From the NCBI GenBank assembly GCA_964503475.1, contig CAZCZU010000013.1, positions 1 through 57,365 on the forward strand: 57,365 bases of DNA, given 5' to 3'. Source of the DNA: CAZCZU01 sp964503475. GTDB lineage: Bacteria > Pseudomonadota > Zetaproteobacteria > Mariprofundales > Mariprofundaceae. Both the position numbers and the translations under genes were made by a program. Below the pieces are notes generated by a model. The model saw only the letters and a list, made by a program, of their open reading frames with translations. It did no database searches and had not been told where the DNA came from. Positions 8,622 to 16,515 of the stretch are shown piece after piece (positions within the stretch are counted from its first letter, which is position 1; every line of letters begins with the position of its first letter).

Positions 8622-9323
8622 TCAAGCCGTTTCGGCCGGACGGATCAGCTGACGCCGCTCCATCACCGCCAGCATACGGTCCACCACCTCATCGATACGC
8701 ATCGTGGTCGAATCGATACGAATCGCTCCCCTGGCCTGTTCCAACGGTGCGCAATCGCGACCGGCATCGCGTTCATCACGCGCCTTCAGCTCCGCCACCA
8801 CCGCATCGATCGAAACGTCACTGTTGCTGCCGTGCAACTGGGCCCAACGTCGCCTTGCCCGCTCACGCGGCGAAGCGGTGAGAAAAAACTTGGCCTGCGC
8901 ATCCGGCAACACCACCGAACCGATATCGCGACCGTCCATCACACAGCCGTGGGTCGCCAGCCGGCGCTGCACATCCAGCAAAAGGCTGCGCACCTCGGGC
9001 ATCGCCGCCACTTTCGATGCATACGCGCCGACATCCTCACTACGCAGCAGCGAAGTGCAATCCCCGCCATCGAAAAAAATGCCTTCCGGCCGCCAGTCGA
9101 GTTTCGGCAACGCCTGCTGCAACGCCTCGACCACCGGGGCCACCGACTCCAGATCGGCACCGGCCTCGACCGCGCGCCAGCCGGTAAAGCGATAGAGAAG
9201 CCCGGTATCGAGTACCGGCAGTGCCAGCGCCTCGGCAATCATGGTCGCAATCGTCCCCTTACCGGAACCGGACGGGCCGTCGATCGCCACCTGTAATCCA
9301 TCCATCGCCTGCCAGTCGGCCAT
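8622..9323 (-). CDS. cmk: Cytidylate kinase
   Basis: Phosphorylates CMP and dCMP using ATP. The 233-residue protein has the P-loop AIDGPSGSGKGT near residue 13, TGLLYR in the CMP-binding region (usually TGxxYR), MDGRDIGSVVLPDA, and the lid segment SPRERARRRW. Length fits the family. The start overlaps the aroA stop by one base; an internal ATG six codons later is the only reasonable alternative. Confidence 0.96.
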   Translation of the reverse strand: MADWQAMDGLQVAIDGPSGSGKGTIATMIAEALALPVLDTGLLYRFTGWRAVEAGADLESVAPVVEALQQALPKLDWRPEGIFFDGGDCTSLLRSEDVGAYASKVAAMPEVRSLLLDVQRRLATHGCVMDGRDIGSVVLPDAQAKFFLTASPRERARRRWAQLHGSNSDVSIDAVVAELKARDERDAGRDCAPLEQARGAIRIDSTTMRIDEVVDRMLAVMERRQLIRPAETA

Positions 9324-10666
9324 CAGTCCTGATCCTGCCAGCGCACGTTCATACCCAGTTGCCGGGCCAGCGGCACGAAATCCGGGAAGCTGGTCGCGAT
9401 AGCCGCCGCATTGTGAATACGAATCTCGGCATTGGCCCGCTGGGCCGCCACGGCCATGGCCATGGCAATGCGGTGATCGCCGCAGGCATCGACATCGACA
9501 CCGCCCTGCAACACAGCCACACCTTCGATATGTACGCCATCCGGGCGCTCCTCAATCTGCGCACCGGCCGCCCTCAGAGCTGCCACCATCGTAGCGATAC
9601 GATCGGACTCCTTCACACGCAGCTCCTCGGCCCCTTCCAGCACAAAGGTGCCGCTGGAGAGTGCCGCCGCGGCAAAGAGCACCGGGAACTCATCAATGGC
9701 ATCCGGCACATCAGCCGGGTCGACCGTAATACCTGCCAGTCCACGGTAGCGAATGGCCACATCGGCCACCGGCTCCTCACCCACGCCGTGTTCATTGGAG
9801 AGTGTAATGCCGCCCCCCATCGCCTGCAGGATACGGCGCCAGCCATCGCGACGCGGATTGATGCCGATGGCGGACATCATCACCTCGGACTCCGGTACCA
9901 GCGAGGCGGCAACTGCAAAGAAGGTGGCCGATGAGGGATCGGCCGGAATCAGGATCGGCGCATCCGGCGCCTGCAGCCGGTGCTCCGGCGCCAGGCTGAT
10001 AGTGCCGTCATCGGCGATAGCGACCGGCTGGCCGAACAGCGGCAGCATGCGCTCGGTATGGTCGCGCGTCGGGCGGGGTTCCGTTACCCGCGTCTCGCCC
10101 TGGGCAAAGAGGCCGGCCAGAAGTACACAGGATTTCACCTGGGCACTGGCCACCTCGGAGATATGGTGAATCCCGGTCAGGTGCCCGCCACGAATGGTGA
10201 TCGGAAGCAGATTGCCTTCGTCGCGCCCGTCGACATGCGCCCCCATACGCTGCACCGGAGCGACCACCCGTCGCATCGGGCGCTTGTGCAGCGAGGCATC
10301 GCCGACCATTACGGTATGAAACGGCTGGCCGGCCAGCACGCCGGTCATCAGGCGCACACAGGTGCCGGAGTTGCCGGCATCGAGCACCCCTGCCGGCTCC
10401 TGCAGGCCATGCAGGCCAACGCCATGCACGCGCAGCGATGTCTTCGCCTCGTTGAGCCACTCGATCTTCACACCCATGTCGATGAACATCTGCGCTGTGG
10501 CCAGATTGTCCTCACCGGGCAGGAAACCGTGGATTTCACTCACCCCGTCGGCCAGGGAAGCGAGCATGACGGCACGATGCGACATCGACTTGTCGCCCGG
10601 CACGCTGATCGAACCGTTCAGGGCTCCCCGGGCTGGCCCGGCAATCAGTGTTCCGCCAATATTCAC
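9323..10666 (-). CDS. aroA: 3-phosphoshikimate 1-carboxyvinyltransferase (EPSP synthase)
   Basis: Joins PEP to shikimate 3-phosphate, the sixth step of the shikimate pathway. Signatures seen: SVPGDKSMSHRAVM near the N-terminus, AGNSGTCVRLM, RPMRRVVAPV and EELRVKESDRI near the C-terminus. With the GTG at 10666 the protein is 447 residues; that start has GGAGG six bases upstream and overlaps the tyrA stop as GTGA, so the longer reading frame from 10693 is unlikely. Part of the pheA-hisC-tyrA-aroA aromatic block. Confidence 0.97.
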   Translation of the reverse strand: MNIGGTLIAGPARGALNGSISVPGDKSMSHRAVMLASLADGVSEIHGFLPGEDNLATAQMFIDMGVKIEWLNEAKTSLRVHGVGLHGLQEPAGVLDAGNSGTCVRLMTGVLAGQPFHTVMVGDASLHKRPMRRVVAPVQRMGAHVDGRDEGNLLPITIRGGHLTGIHHISEVASAQVKSCVLLAGLFAQGETRVTEPRPTRDHTERMLPLFGQPVAIADDGTISLAPEHRLQAPDAPILIPADPSSATFFAVAASLVPESEVMMSAIGINPRRDGWRRILQAMGGGITLSNEHGVGEEPVADVAIRYRGLAGITVDPADVPDAIDEFPVLFAAAALSSGTFVLEGAEELRVKESDRIATMVAALRAAGAQIEERPDGVHIEGVAVLQGGVDVDACGDHRIAMAMAVAAQRANAEIRIHNAAAIATSFPDFVPLARQLGMNVRWQDQD

Positions 10667-11547
10667 AATGAACCTCCATGCGTCGCCAGCCACTCATCCC
10701 GAGCCGACTTGGCCGCGGCAAACTCCTGCAGCAATCGCTCGCCATTCTTCTCCGTCAGCGCCTGGCGCATACCGGCAAGCTCGGCCTGCAGGGCATCGAT
10801 CTGTGCCAACAGCGCCTCGCGATTGCACAGTGCGATATCGCGCCACATCTCGGGCGATGAGGAGGCGATGCGGGTAAAATCGCGGAAACCGCCTGCGGCA
10901 AAGCGGAACGGATCGTGCTCCGCATCCCCCTGCTTGCGCACGGCATTGACCAGCGCAAAGGCGGCCAGATGCGGCAGGTGACTGACCGCCGCCAGAAAAT
11001 CGTCATGTTCGGCTGCCGACATCTCCATCACACGAGCCCCGGTCGCCTCCCAGAGCCTGCGCACCAGCGCCACAGCCTGCGGATCACAACCGGCATCCGG
11101 GGTCATGATGCAGAGGCGATCATCGAACAGCTCGGCAAACGAGGCCGCAGCCCCCGACTTCTCGGTGCCGGCCAGCGGGTGTGCCGCCACGAAGTGCGAG
11201 GCCATGTTCAGGGTCTGACGCGCCACAGCCACCGCATGCTGCTTGGTGGAGCCGGCATCGGTTACCACGGCCCGCGCCGGCAGATGATCGGCAATTTCAC
11301 GAAACACCTGCTCGTACATACCCATCGGCACGGCAACGAGCACGACATCGGCATCGCGCACCGCCAGAGCGGCACTCTGGCTCCAGTCATCGATCACGCC
11401 CAGTTCGACAGCTTCTTCAAGGTTGGCGCGACTGCGGCCGACACCGGTGATCCGGCCGACAAAGCCGCTGCGGCGCAACGCACGCGCCACGGAGCCGCCA
11501 ATCAGGCCGACGCCAATCACGACAAGATGGGAAACCGGATGCGACAA
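10663..11547 (-). CDS. tyrA: Prephenate dehydrogenase
   Basis: Oxidative decarboxylation of prephenate (or arogenate) in tyrosine synthesis. The 294-residue protein begins with a Rossmann motif GVGLIGGS and has TDAGSTK, HPLAGTEKSG and a C-terminal helical domain with LPHLAAF and FRDFTRIASS, all typical of monofunctional TyrA; no chorismate mutase domain is fused. The start appears to be TTG (11547) with AGGGG about nine bases upstream. hisC lies 6 bases upstream; aroA overlaps downstream. Confidence 0.94.
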   Translation of the reverse strand: MSHPVSHLVVIGVGLIGGSVARALRRSGFVGRITGVGRSRANLEEAVELGVIDDWSQSAALAVRDADVVLVAVPMGMYEQVFREIADHLPARAVVTDAGSTKQHAVAVARQTLNMASHFVAAHPLAGTEKSGAAASFAELFDDRLCIMTPDAGCDPQAVALVRRLWEATGARVMEMSAAEHDDFLAAVSHLPHLAAFALVNAVRKQGDAEHDPFRFAAGGFRDFTRIASSSPEMWRDIALCNREALLAQIDALQAELAGMRQALTEKNGERLLQEFAAAKSARDEWLATHGGSL

Positions 11548-11553
11548 AACGTA

Positions 11554-12663
11554 CTACCCCTGAATCTCCGCCATGATCCCTTCCAGCACCTCGACAAAAC
11601 GCCGGTTTTCGGCCGGCAAGCCTACCGTGATACGCAGGCAATCAGCCATGCCATAAGGAGCAAGCGGGCGGGGGATGATGCCCTGATCCTCAAGCCGCTG
11701 CAAAATAGTGGCTGCCGCGCTGTGGCGAAGCAGCACAAAATTGCCGTGGCTCTTCACCGCCAGCAGCCCCATCTCTTCCAGCCGGGACTCCAGCTTTTCG
11801 CGCTCGCGACACACCTCATCCACCTTCTCGCATACCCACGCCTCATCCTCGAGCGCAGCCCGGGCTGCGGCCTGGGCCAGCAGATTGAGATTGAAAGGCT
11901 CGCGGAAACGGTTGACCAGTCCGACAATGGCTGCATCGGCAATGGCATAGCCGACCCGGCATCCGGCCAGGCCATAGGCCTTGGAGAAGGTGCGGCTGAT
12001 CACCAGGCCCGGATGCGAAAGCAGGGCCACCGTATCGCCCAGCGTATCGGCCACGAATTCGTAGTACGCCTCGTCGATGATCACCACGACATCGCGCGGC
12101 AGGCGATCAAGAAAGGTCTGCAGGGCTGCGGTACCGTGCAGCGTGCCGGTCGGATTGTTGGGGTTAGCGATGCAGACCACCTTGGTGCGTTCGTTCACCG
12201 CCGCCGCCATGGCCTCAAGATCGTGGGAAAGGCCATCCGCCTCTGCTACTGCCACCCCGACCGATCCGGCGGCACGCGCAGCCAGCTGGTAGACCACGAA
12301 GGCGCGCTGGCTGTAAACCACCTCATCCCCTGCCCCGGCAAAGGTACGGATCAGAAGCTCCAGCACCTCGTTGGAACCGTTGCCCAGCAGAATCTGTGCG
12401 GGCGTCACATCATGACGTGCCGCCAGCGCTTCCTTTAATGCGGTGCTGTCGCCATCCGGATAGCGATGCACATGCGCTGCTGCCGCGCGCATCGCCTCCA
12501 CCGCCCTGGGCGCCGGACCGTACGGATTCTCGTTCGAGGCAAGCTTGACCGCCTCGGCAATGCCTTTCTCACGCAGCAACTGCTCCACCGGCTTGCCCGG
12601 CACATACGGGACCAGCTCCTGCGCCTGCGCCACCGCGCGCGTCAACCAGTTCACTTCACTCAT
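11554..12663 (-). CDS. hisC: Histidinol-phosphate aminotransferase-type (HisC) aminotransferase
   Basis: A 369-residue fold-type I PLP aminotransferase. LASNENPYGP, NGSNEVL, NPNNPTGT, IIDEAYYEF and the PLP lysine in FSKAYGLAG define the HisC family. Its place between pheA and tyrA suggests that it serves as the aromatic (phenylpyruvate/4-hydroxyphenylpyruvate) aminotransferase, alone or besides histidine synthesis; sequence alone does not settle this. Start ATG at 12663 follows AGGAG by seven bases. The 156-base spacer to pheA holds several inverted repeats. Confidence 0.93.
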   Translation of the reverse strand: MSEVNWLTRAVAQAQELVPYVPGKPVEQLLREKGIAEAVKLASNENPYGPAPRAVEAMRAAAAHVHRYPDGDSTALKEALAARHDVTPAQILLGNGSNEVLELLIRTFAGAGDEVVYSQRAFVVYQLAARAAGSVGVAVAEADGLSHDLEAMAAAVNERTKVVCIANPNNPTGTLHGTAALQTFLDRLPRDVVVIIDEAYYEFVADTLGDTVALLSHPGLVISRTFSKAYGLAGCRVGYAIADAAIVGLVNRFREPFNLNLLAQAAARAALEDEAWVCEKVDEVCREREKLESRLEEMGLLAVKSHGNFVLLRHSAAATILQRLEDQGIIPRPLAPYGMADCLRITVGLPAENRRFVEVLEGIMAEIQG

Positions 12664-12820
12664 ATGAAAACTCCTGAAAACCTGCCTCCCTGCAGCTTTT
12701 CAAAACGCCGGGATAAAGCGCGGTTGTATCCCGGCTTACAAAACCGTGCCCGTCACGTGCACGATTTTGGCCAGCCATCCATGGCCGGCATGGATACTCG
12801 AAGTGCTTTCGTGCATCCAT
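12656..12820 (-). CDS. Doubtful 54-codon ORF filling the pheA-hisC spacer
   Basis: An uninterrupted frame starts with an ATG that shares its A with the pheA stop (TAATG) and ends inside the first codons of hisC. The peptide starts MDARKHFEYPCRPWM and resembles nothing I recognise. The DNA under it is dominated by inverted repeats, so the open frame may be accidental. Listed because a coupled start at a stop codon can be used; I think it is more likely non-coding. Confidence 0.12.
   Translation of the reverse strand: MDARKHFEYPCRPWMAGQNRARDGHGFVSRDTTALYPGVLKSCREAGFQEFSYE
12707..12795 (-). repeat. Cluster of inverted repeats between pheA and hisC
   Basis: Three hairpins can form in the minus-strand RNA. 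ATCCATG 12777-12783 pairs with CATGGAT 12789-12795. CGTGC 12745-12749 pairs with GCACG 12759-12763. A perfect nine-base stem joins GCCGGGATA 12707-12715 and TATCCCGGC 12727-12735 and is followed in the transcript by GTTTTG. The first hairpin competes with a pairing of 12790-12795 with 12815-12820. It could be an attenuator, a weak terminator or RNA-stability element, or a copy of a dispersed palindromic repeat. Confidence 0.5.
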
Positions 12821-13974
12821 TACAACTTCCGGGATACAGGATAGGAACCGAGCACCTTGAGAAAGCTGCCGGGCATGGCACGCACCTCGGCAATGGCCTC
12901 GGCCACATGCGCATCATCACGGTGCCCCTGAATATCCACGAAAAAGACGTACTCCCACAGCTTGCGCTTGGAGGGGCGCGACTCGATGCGGGTCAGGCCA
13001 ATACCACGCGAGGCGAACGGCACAATCATGTTGTGCAGCGCCCCCGGCTCATCCTTCGTCGACATCACCAGCGCCGTCTTGTCTTCGCCCGAGCGCGGCG
13101 AGTCGTGCTGGCCGATAACGAAGAAACGGGTGGTATTGTCGTGGGCATCCTCGATATTACGCTGCAGCAGGGGCAGATCGGTGCGATCGACGATGGAATA
13201 AGGACCGACTGCGGCGGCGTGGCGCCAGTCAAGCGCCCCTTCACCCGCCTTCGCCTCTTCGATCATTTCGGCCGCGCGCACGGTGGAAGAGACCTCCATC
13301 AGCTGCGCATGCGGCAGATGGGCCTGCAGCCACTTGCGCGACTGAGCCAGCGGCTGCGGATGCGAGAGGACCACCTCGATCTCATCCAGGCTTCCGGCAA
13401 AACTGAACAGGTGATGATGAATGGAGAGCTGCACCTCGGCACAGATGTAGATCTCGCGCTCCATATCGGCGAAGAGATCAAGCGTGTGGGCCACGGCCCC
13501 TTCGAAGGAGTTCTCCACCGGTACCACGCCGTAGGTGGCACGCCCCGATTCGACGGCATCGAAGATCAGGTTGAAGTTGGCACAGGAGAGGTAGTTGGCA
13601 GTCGCGCCGAACTGGCGGGTGGCCGCCGTATGGCTGAAGGTACCTTCCGGCCCCAGATAGGCGATCGTCATCGGATGTTCGAGTGCCAGGCAGGCGCCGA
13701 TGATCTCGCGGTAGATGCCGTGCACTGCCTCATCGGGAATCTTGGTCAGGTGCGACTCGGTGGCGGCATCGGCATTACGCGCCAGCAGCCTGCGGATGAT
13801 CGAGGCCTCGCGACTCGGCACGTAGAAAGGAGCATTGCCGCGATCCTGCTTGTGCTCCCCCACCTCGGCGGCCAGCCGGGCCCGCCGCTGGATCAGCCCC
13901 AGGATTTCGTCGTCGATGGCGTCAATGCCCTGGCGCAACTCGTCCAGGGTCCGTTTCTTCTGCGATGCATCCAT
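12820..13974 (-). CDS. pheA: Bifunctional chorismate mutase/prephenate dehydratase (P-protein)
   Basis: Converts chorismate to phenylpyruvate in two steps. Of 384 residues, the AroQ-type mutase occupies about 5-90 (LDELRQGIDAIDDEIL, with ARLAAEVGEHKQ), prephenate dehydratase about 95-285 (AYLGPEGTFSHTAA, VPVENSFEGAV, and the catalytic TRF in NTTRFFVIG), and an ACT regulatory domain about 290-370 with the phenylalanine-binding ESRP in IESRPSKRKLWEY. The enzyme should be feedback-inhibited by Phe. I placed the start at the ATG preceding DASQKKRT; an upstream extension to 14034 is hydrophobic and unconvincing. Confidence 0.96.
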   Translation of the reverse strand: MDASQKKRTLDELRQGIDAIDDEILGLIQRRARLAAEVGEHKQDRGNAPFYVPSREASIIRRLLARNADAATESHLTKIPDEAVHGIYREIIGACLALEHPMTIAYLGPEGTFSHTAATRQFGATANYLSCANFNLIFDAVESGRATYGVVPVENSFEGAVAHTLDLFADMEREIYICAEVQLSIHHHLFSFAGSLDEIEVVLSHPQPLAQSRKWLQAHLPHAQLMEVSSTVRAAEMIEEAKAGEGALDWRHAAAVGPYSIVDRTDLPLLQRNIEDAHDNTTRFFVIGQHDSPRSGEDKTALVMSTKDEPGALHNMIVPFASRGIGLTRIESRPSKRKLWEYVFFVDIQGHRDDAHVAEAIAEVRAMPGSFLKVLGSYPVSRKL

Positions 13975-14038
13975 GGCGTTGCACACTAGCAGCAGCCAGG
14001 GCGGCAATCCATAGAGCCGCCCTTGCGCTCCCAAGGGC

Positions 14039-14446
14039 TCAGGACTGTTTCAGCAGCCCTTTCATCACCATATCGGTGTAGCTGACGATACCGATCACCT
14101 CGCTGCCGTTGACCACCGGCGCGCGGGACAATCCCAGCCGCCCGAACAGGGCACTGGCATAGCGAATATTCATCTCCGGATGCACCGTCACCGCAGGCTT
14201 GGTCATCACCTCATAGATACTGACCCGGTCGGGCGAGCGGTTCTGTGCCAGCACCTGGCGGGCGATATCGGCAATGACAACGATACCGTACTCATCCTCG
14301 GCATCGCGCTTGTCGACGATCAGGCACTTGGTCTCGACATGGCGCATCATCTCCAGCGCCTGGCGCACCGTGGCCAGGCCATCGACCATATCGAACTCCG
14401 CCTTCATCACATCGCGTACGCGGACGCTTCCCTTGCCATCACTCAT
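14039..14446 (-). CDS. Tandem CBS-domain protein
   Basis: A 135-residue stand-alone CBS pair (domains about residues 8-62 and 75-132). RVRDVMKAEF and IYEVMTKPAVTVHP mark the domain starts and SRAPVVNGSEVIGIVSYTD the second domain. CBS pairs bind adenosine nucleotides and usually gate partner transporters or enzymes. Its start overlaps the stop of the PII-like gene by four bases, so it belongs with the DUF1538 module rather than with pheA, which lies 64 bases downstream. Confidence 0.88.
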   Translation of the reverse strand: MSDGKGSVRVRDVMKAEFDMVDGLATVRQALEMMRHVETKCLIVDKRDAEDEYGIVVIADIARQVLAQNRSPDRVSIYEVMTKPAVTVHPEMNIRYASALFGRLGLSRAPVVNGSEVIGIVSYTDMVMKGLLKQS

Positions 14447-14793
14447 ATCTGGTCCTCCACTTCATCCATCAGCCGCTCGATCTGGCCGCGCAGGCCGATC
14501 ACATCCTCGACATCGAGCTGGAAGGCGACACCGCTGCCCGGATTGGCATCGAACTCGGCCACCTCGGCAATACGCTCAAGAATCTTGCGGCTCAGGTGCT
14601 CCTCGACCAGAAAGAGCAGCATCTCCCGCTGCGTCTCCAGCGTCATACCGAAAAAGGTCTTGCGGGGATTGAGCCCCTCACCCCTGGCATCGCCCACCAC
14701 CGTAGCGCCCGTGGCTCCCGCCTCGCGGGCCGCCTCCAGAATCTTGTCGGTGCGCGAGGTTTCGGCCATCACGATCAACAGTTTAAATCGCAT
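14443..14793 (-). CDS. PII-like signalling protein associated with DUF1538
   Basis: A 116-residue protein that I read as a divergent PII/GlnB-like ferredoxin-fold protein. It has the early KLLIVM strand, GATGATVVGDARGEG where PII has its GxxGMT..RGxG stretch, and GSGVAFQLDVEDVIGL near the C-terminus like the PII GDGKIF strand. The uridylylatable T-loop tyrosine is not evident. AAGGAGG a few bases before the ATG at 14793 fixes the start. It overlaps the DUF1538 gene by 11 bases and the CBS gene by four, which suggests a cytoplasmic regulator of the membrane pair. Family assignment is by pattern, not by search. Confidence 0.7.
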   Translation of the reverse strand: MRFKLLIVMAETSRTDKILEAAREAGATGATVVGDARGEGLNPRKTFFGMTLETQREMLLFLVEEHLSRKILERIAEVAEFDANPGSGVAFQLDVEDVIGLRGQIERLMDEVEDQI

Positions 14794-15583
14794 CGTTACC
14801 CTCCTTTTCACTTACCTGCTGCCGGCTTGCCTGCCAGCGCGAATACTGGGCATAGCCCATGACGCTGATAATCGGAAAGACGCTGGCGAAAGCGATCAGA
14901 CCGAAACCGTCGATCATCGGACTGCGTCCGGGGATCGTTGCCGCCAGCCCCAATCCCAGGGCAGCCAGCAGCGGCACCGTCACCGTTGACGTGGTTACCC
15001 CACCCGAATCATAGGCGAGCGGAATGATCATGCGCGGTGCACGCAGCGTCTGCACGATCACCACCACATAGGCGGCGATAATGTAGAGCGCCAGATCCGT
15101 GCCGGTGACGATGCGGTAACAGCCGATGGCCACACCGATAGCCACGCCGATGGAGACAGCCAGCCGCAAACCCAAAGCCGAGACGGCGCCACCGGAGACC
15201 TGCTCCGCCTTCATGCCAACAGCGATCAGCGACGGCTCGGCCAGTGTGGTGGCCAGGCCGATGGCGAAGGCGAAGGCGTAGACCCACAGGTAATCCTGCC
15301 AGTGCACCGTTGCCACCTCCGCAGCACCATTGGCATGCAGGAAGGCGGGATCGGTGAGCTGGCGGGCCATCGTCTCACCCAGCGGAAAGATCGCCTCCTG
15401 CAGCCCCATCAGAAACAGCACCAGGCCGACGAGCACATAAAGAAAGCCGCGCAGCACCCGCCAGGCGCGATCCACCGGCTGGCGCAGCACCAGGATCTGA
15501 AAGCCGAGCAACACGCCCGCAATCGGCAATACATCGCGCAACGTGCTGGCGAAGGTGTCGACAAAGAGCTGCAGCACACTCAT
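14783..15583 (-). CDS. DUF1538 membrane protein (second of a pair)
   Basis: A 266-residue polytopic inner-membrane protein of unknown function. Conserved DUF1538 features: TTLAEPSLIAVGMKAE in the middle, then AYDSGGVTTSTVTVP and MIDGFGLIAFASVFPI near the C-terminus. It is a paralogue of the gene just upstream, sharing the same two motifs, so the two may form a heterodimer. The charged DSGG inside a membrane region suggests a transport or channel role; this is inference. Start ATG at 15583 overlaps the upstream stop (ATGA). Confidence 0.85.
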   Translation of the reverse strand: MSVLQLFVDTFASTLRDVLPIAGVLLGFQILVLRQPVDRAWRVLRGFLYVLVGLVLFLMGLQEAIFPLGETMARQLTDPAFLHANGAAEVATVHWQDYLWVYAFAFAIGLATTLAEPSLIAVGMKAEQVSGGAVSALGLRLAVSIGVAIGVAIGCYRIVTGTDLALYIIAAYVVVIVQTLRAPRMIIPLAYDSGGVTTSTVTVPLLAALGLGLAATIPGRSPMIDGFGLIAFASVFPIISVMGYAQYSRWQASRQQVSEKEGNDAI

Positions 15584-16332
15584 GCGAAGACCCACATGCC
15601 GTAGCCCATGACGAAAATCATCGGCATCAGGGAGGCGAAGGCGATCAGGCCGAAGCCGTCGAGCATCGGATTACGGCCGCGAATGGAGCTGGCCAGGCCC
15701 ACGCCAAGGGCGGTCACCAGCGGTACGGTGATGGTCGAGGTGGTCACGCCACCGGAGTCGTAAGCGATGCCGATGATCTCAGGCGGAGCCATGGTGGTCA
15801 TCAGCACCACCAGCAGATAGCCGCCCATGATGAAAAAATGCAGCGGCCAGCCGAAAATGATGCGCAATACTCCGAGCACGATGGCCAGCCCCACGGAGAG
15901 GGCAACACTCATGCGCAGGCCGAAGGCGTACTGGCTCATCGCCGTATCCGTCGCCTCGATCATGTGGGCGGCGGCGGCGATATCGGCCGCCTTGCCGGCC
16001 ACGGCAATCAGGGCGGGCTCGGCCACCGTGGTGCCAAAACCGAGCAGAAAAGCGAAGAGCAGCAGCCAGGTCGCATTGCCCTTCCTGGCAAAGGCATAGG
16101 CCATGCCTTCACCCAAAGGGAACAGACCGATCTCCAGCCCGCGCACAAACAGCGCCAGGCCAAGCAGCACCATCAGCAGCCCGGCCAGCAACTGATCGAG
16201 ATGCGGAATCGGCTGCTTGAGCACAAACTCCTGAAAACAGACAATGACAATGATGATCGGCGAGAGATCACGCAACGCCTCAAACAACGGCCTCAGGGCC
16301 GCACGTACGTTACTCCACATGACCGTTATCAT
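15580..16332 (-). CDS. DUF1538 membrane protein (first of a pair)
   Basis: A 250-residue polytopic membrane protein of the same family as its downstream neighbour. It has TTVAEPALIAVAGKA, AYDSGGVTTSTITVP and MLDGFGLIAFASLMPM at matching positions. First gene of the module DUF1538-DUF1538-PII-like-CBS, all joined by short overlaps. The substrate is unknown. The start is uncertain: GGAGGGG lies rather far (about 18 bases) before the ATG at 16332, and an internal ATG four codons later is possible. Confidence 0.85.
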   Translation of the reverse strand: MITVMWSNVRAALRPLFEALRDLSPIIIVIVCFQEFVLKQPIPHLDQLLAGLLMVLLGLALFVRGLEIGLFPLGEGMAYAFARKGNATWLLLFAFLLGFGTTVAEPALIAVAGKAADIAAAAHMIEATDTAMSQYAFGLRMSVALSVGLAIVLGVLRIIFGWPLHFFIMGGYLLVVLMTTMAPPEIIGIAYDSGGVTTSTITVPLVTALGVGLASSIRGRNPMLDGFGLIAFASLMPMIFVMGYGMWVFA

Positions 16333-16515
16333 AGTGCCTGCTCACTGCACTCCCCTCCCGATCCGACAAAGAAGCTCTCTCCCCTGCCATGCTACACCGA
16401 CTCATACAGCCACCATGGCAATAGCCGGCATCATATTGACTAGGGTCAGAAAGGAATAAAGCGCCTGAAACAGATCAGTCCCAAATCATGAATAACGCTT
16501 CCGGCCACGCCGCTT

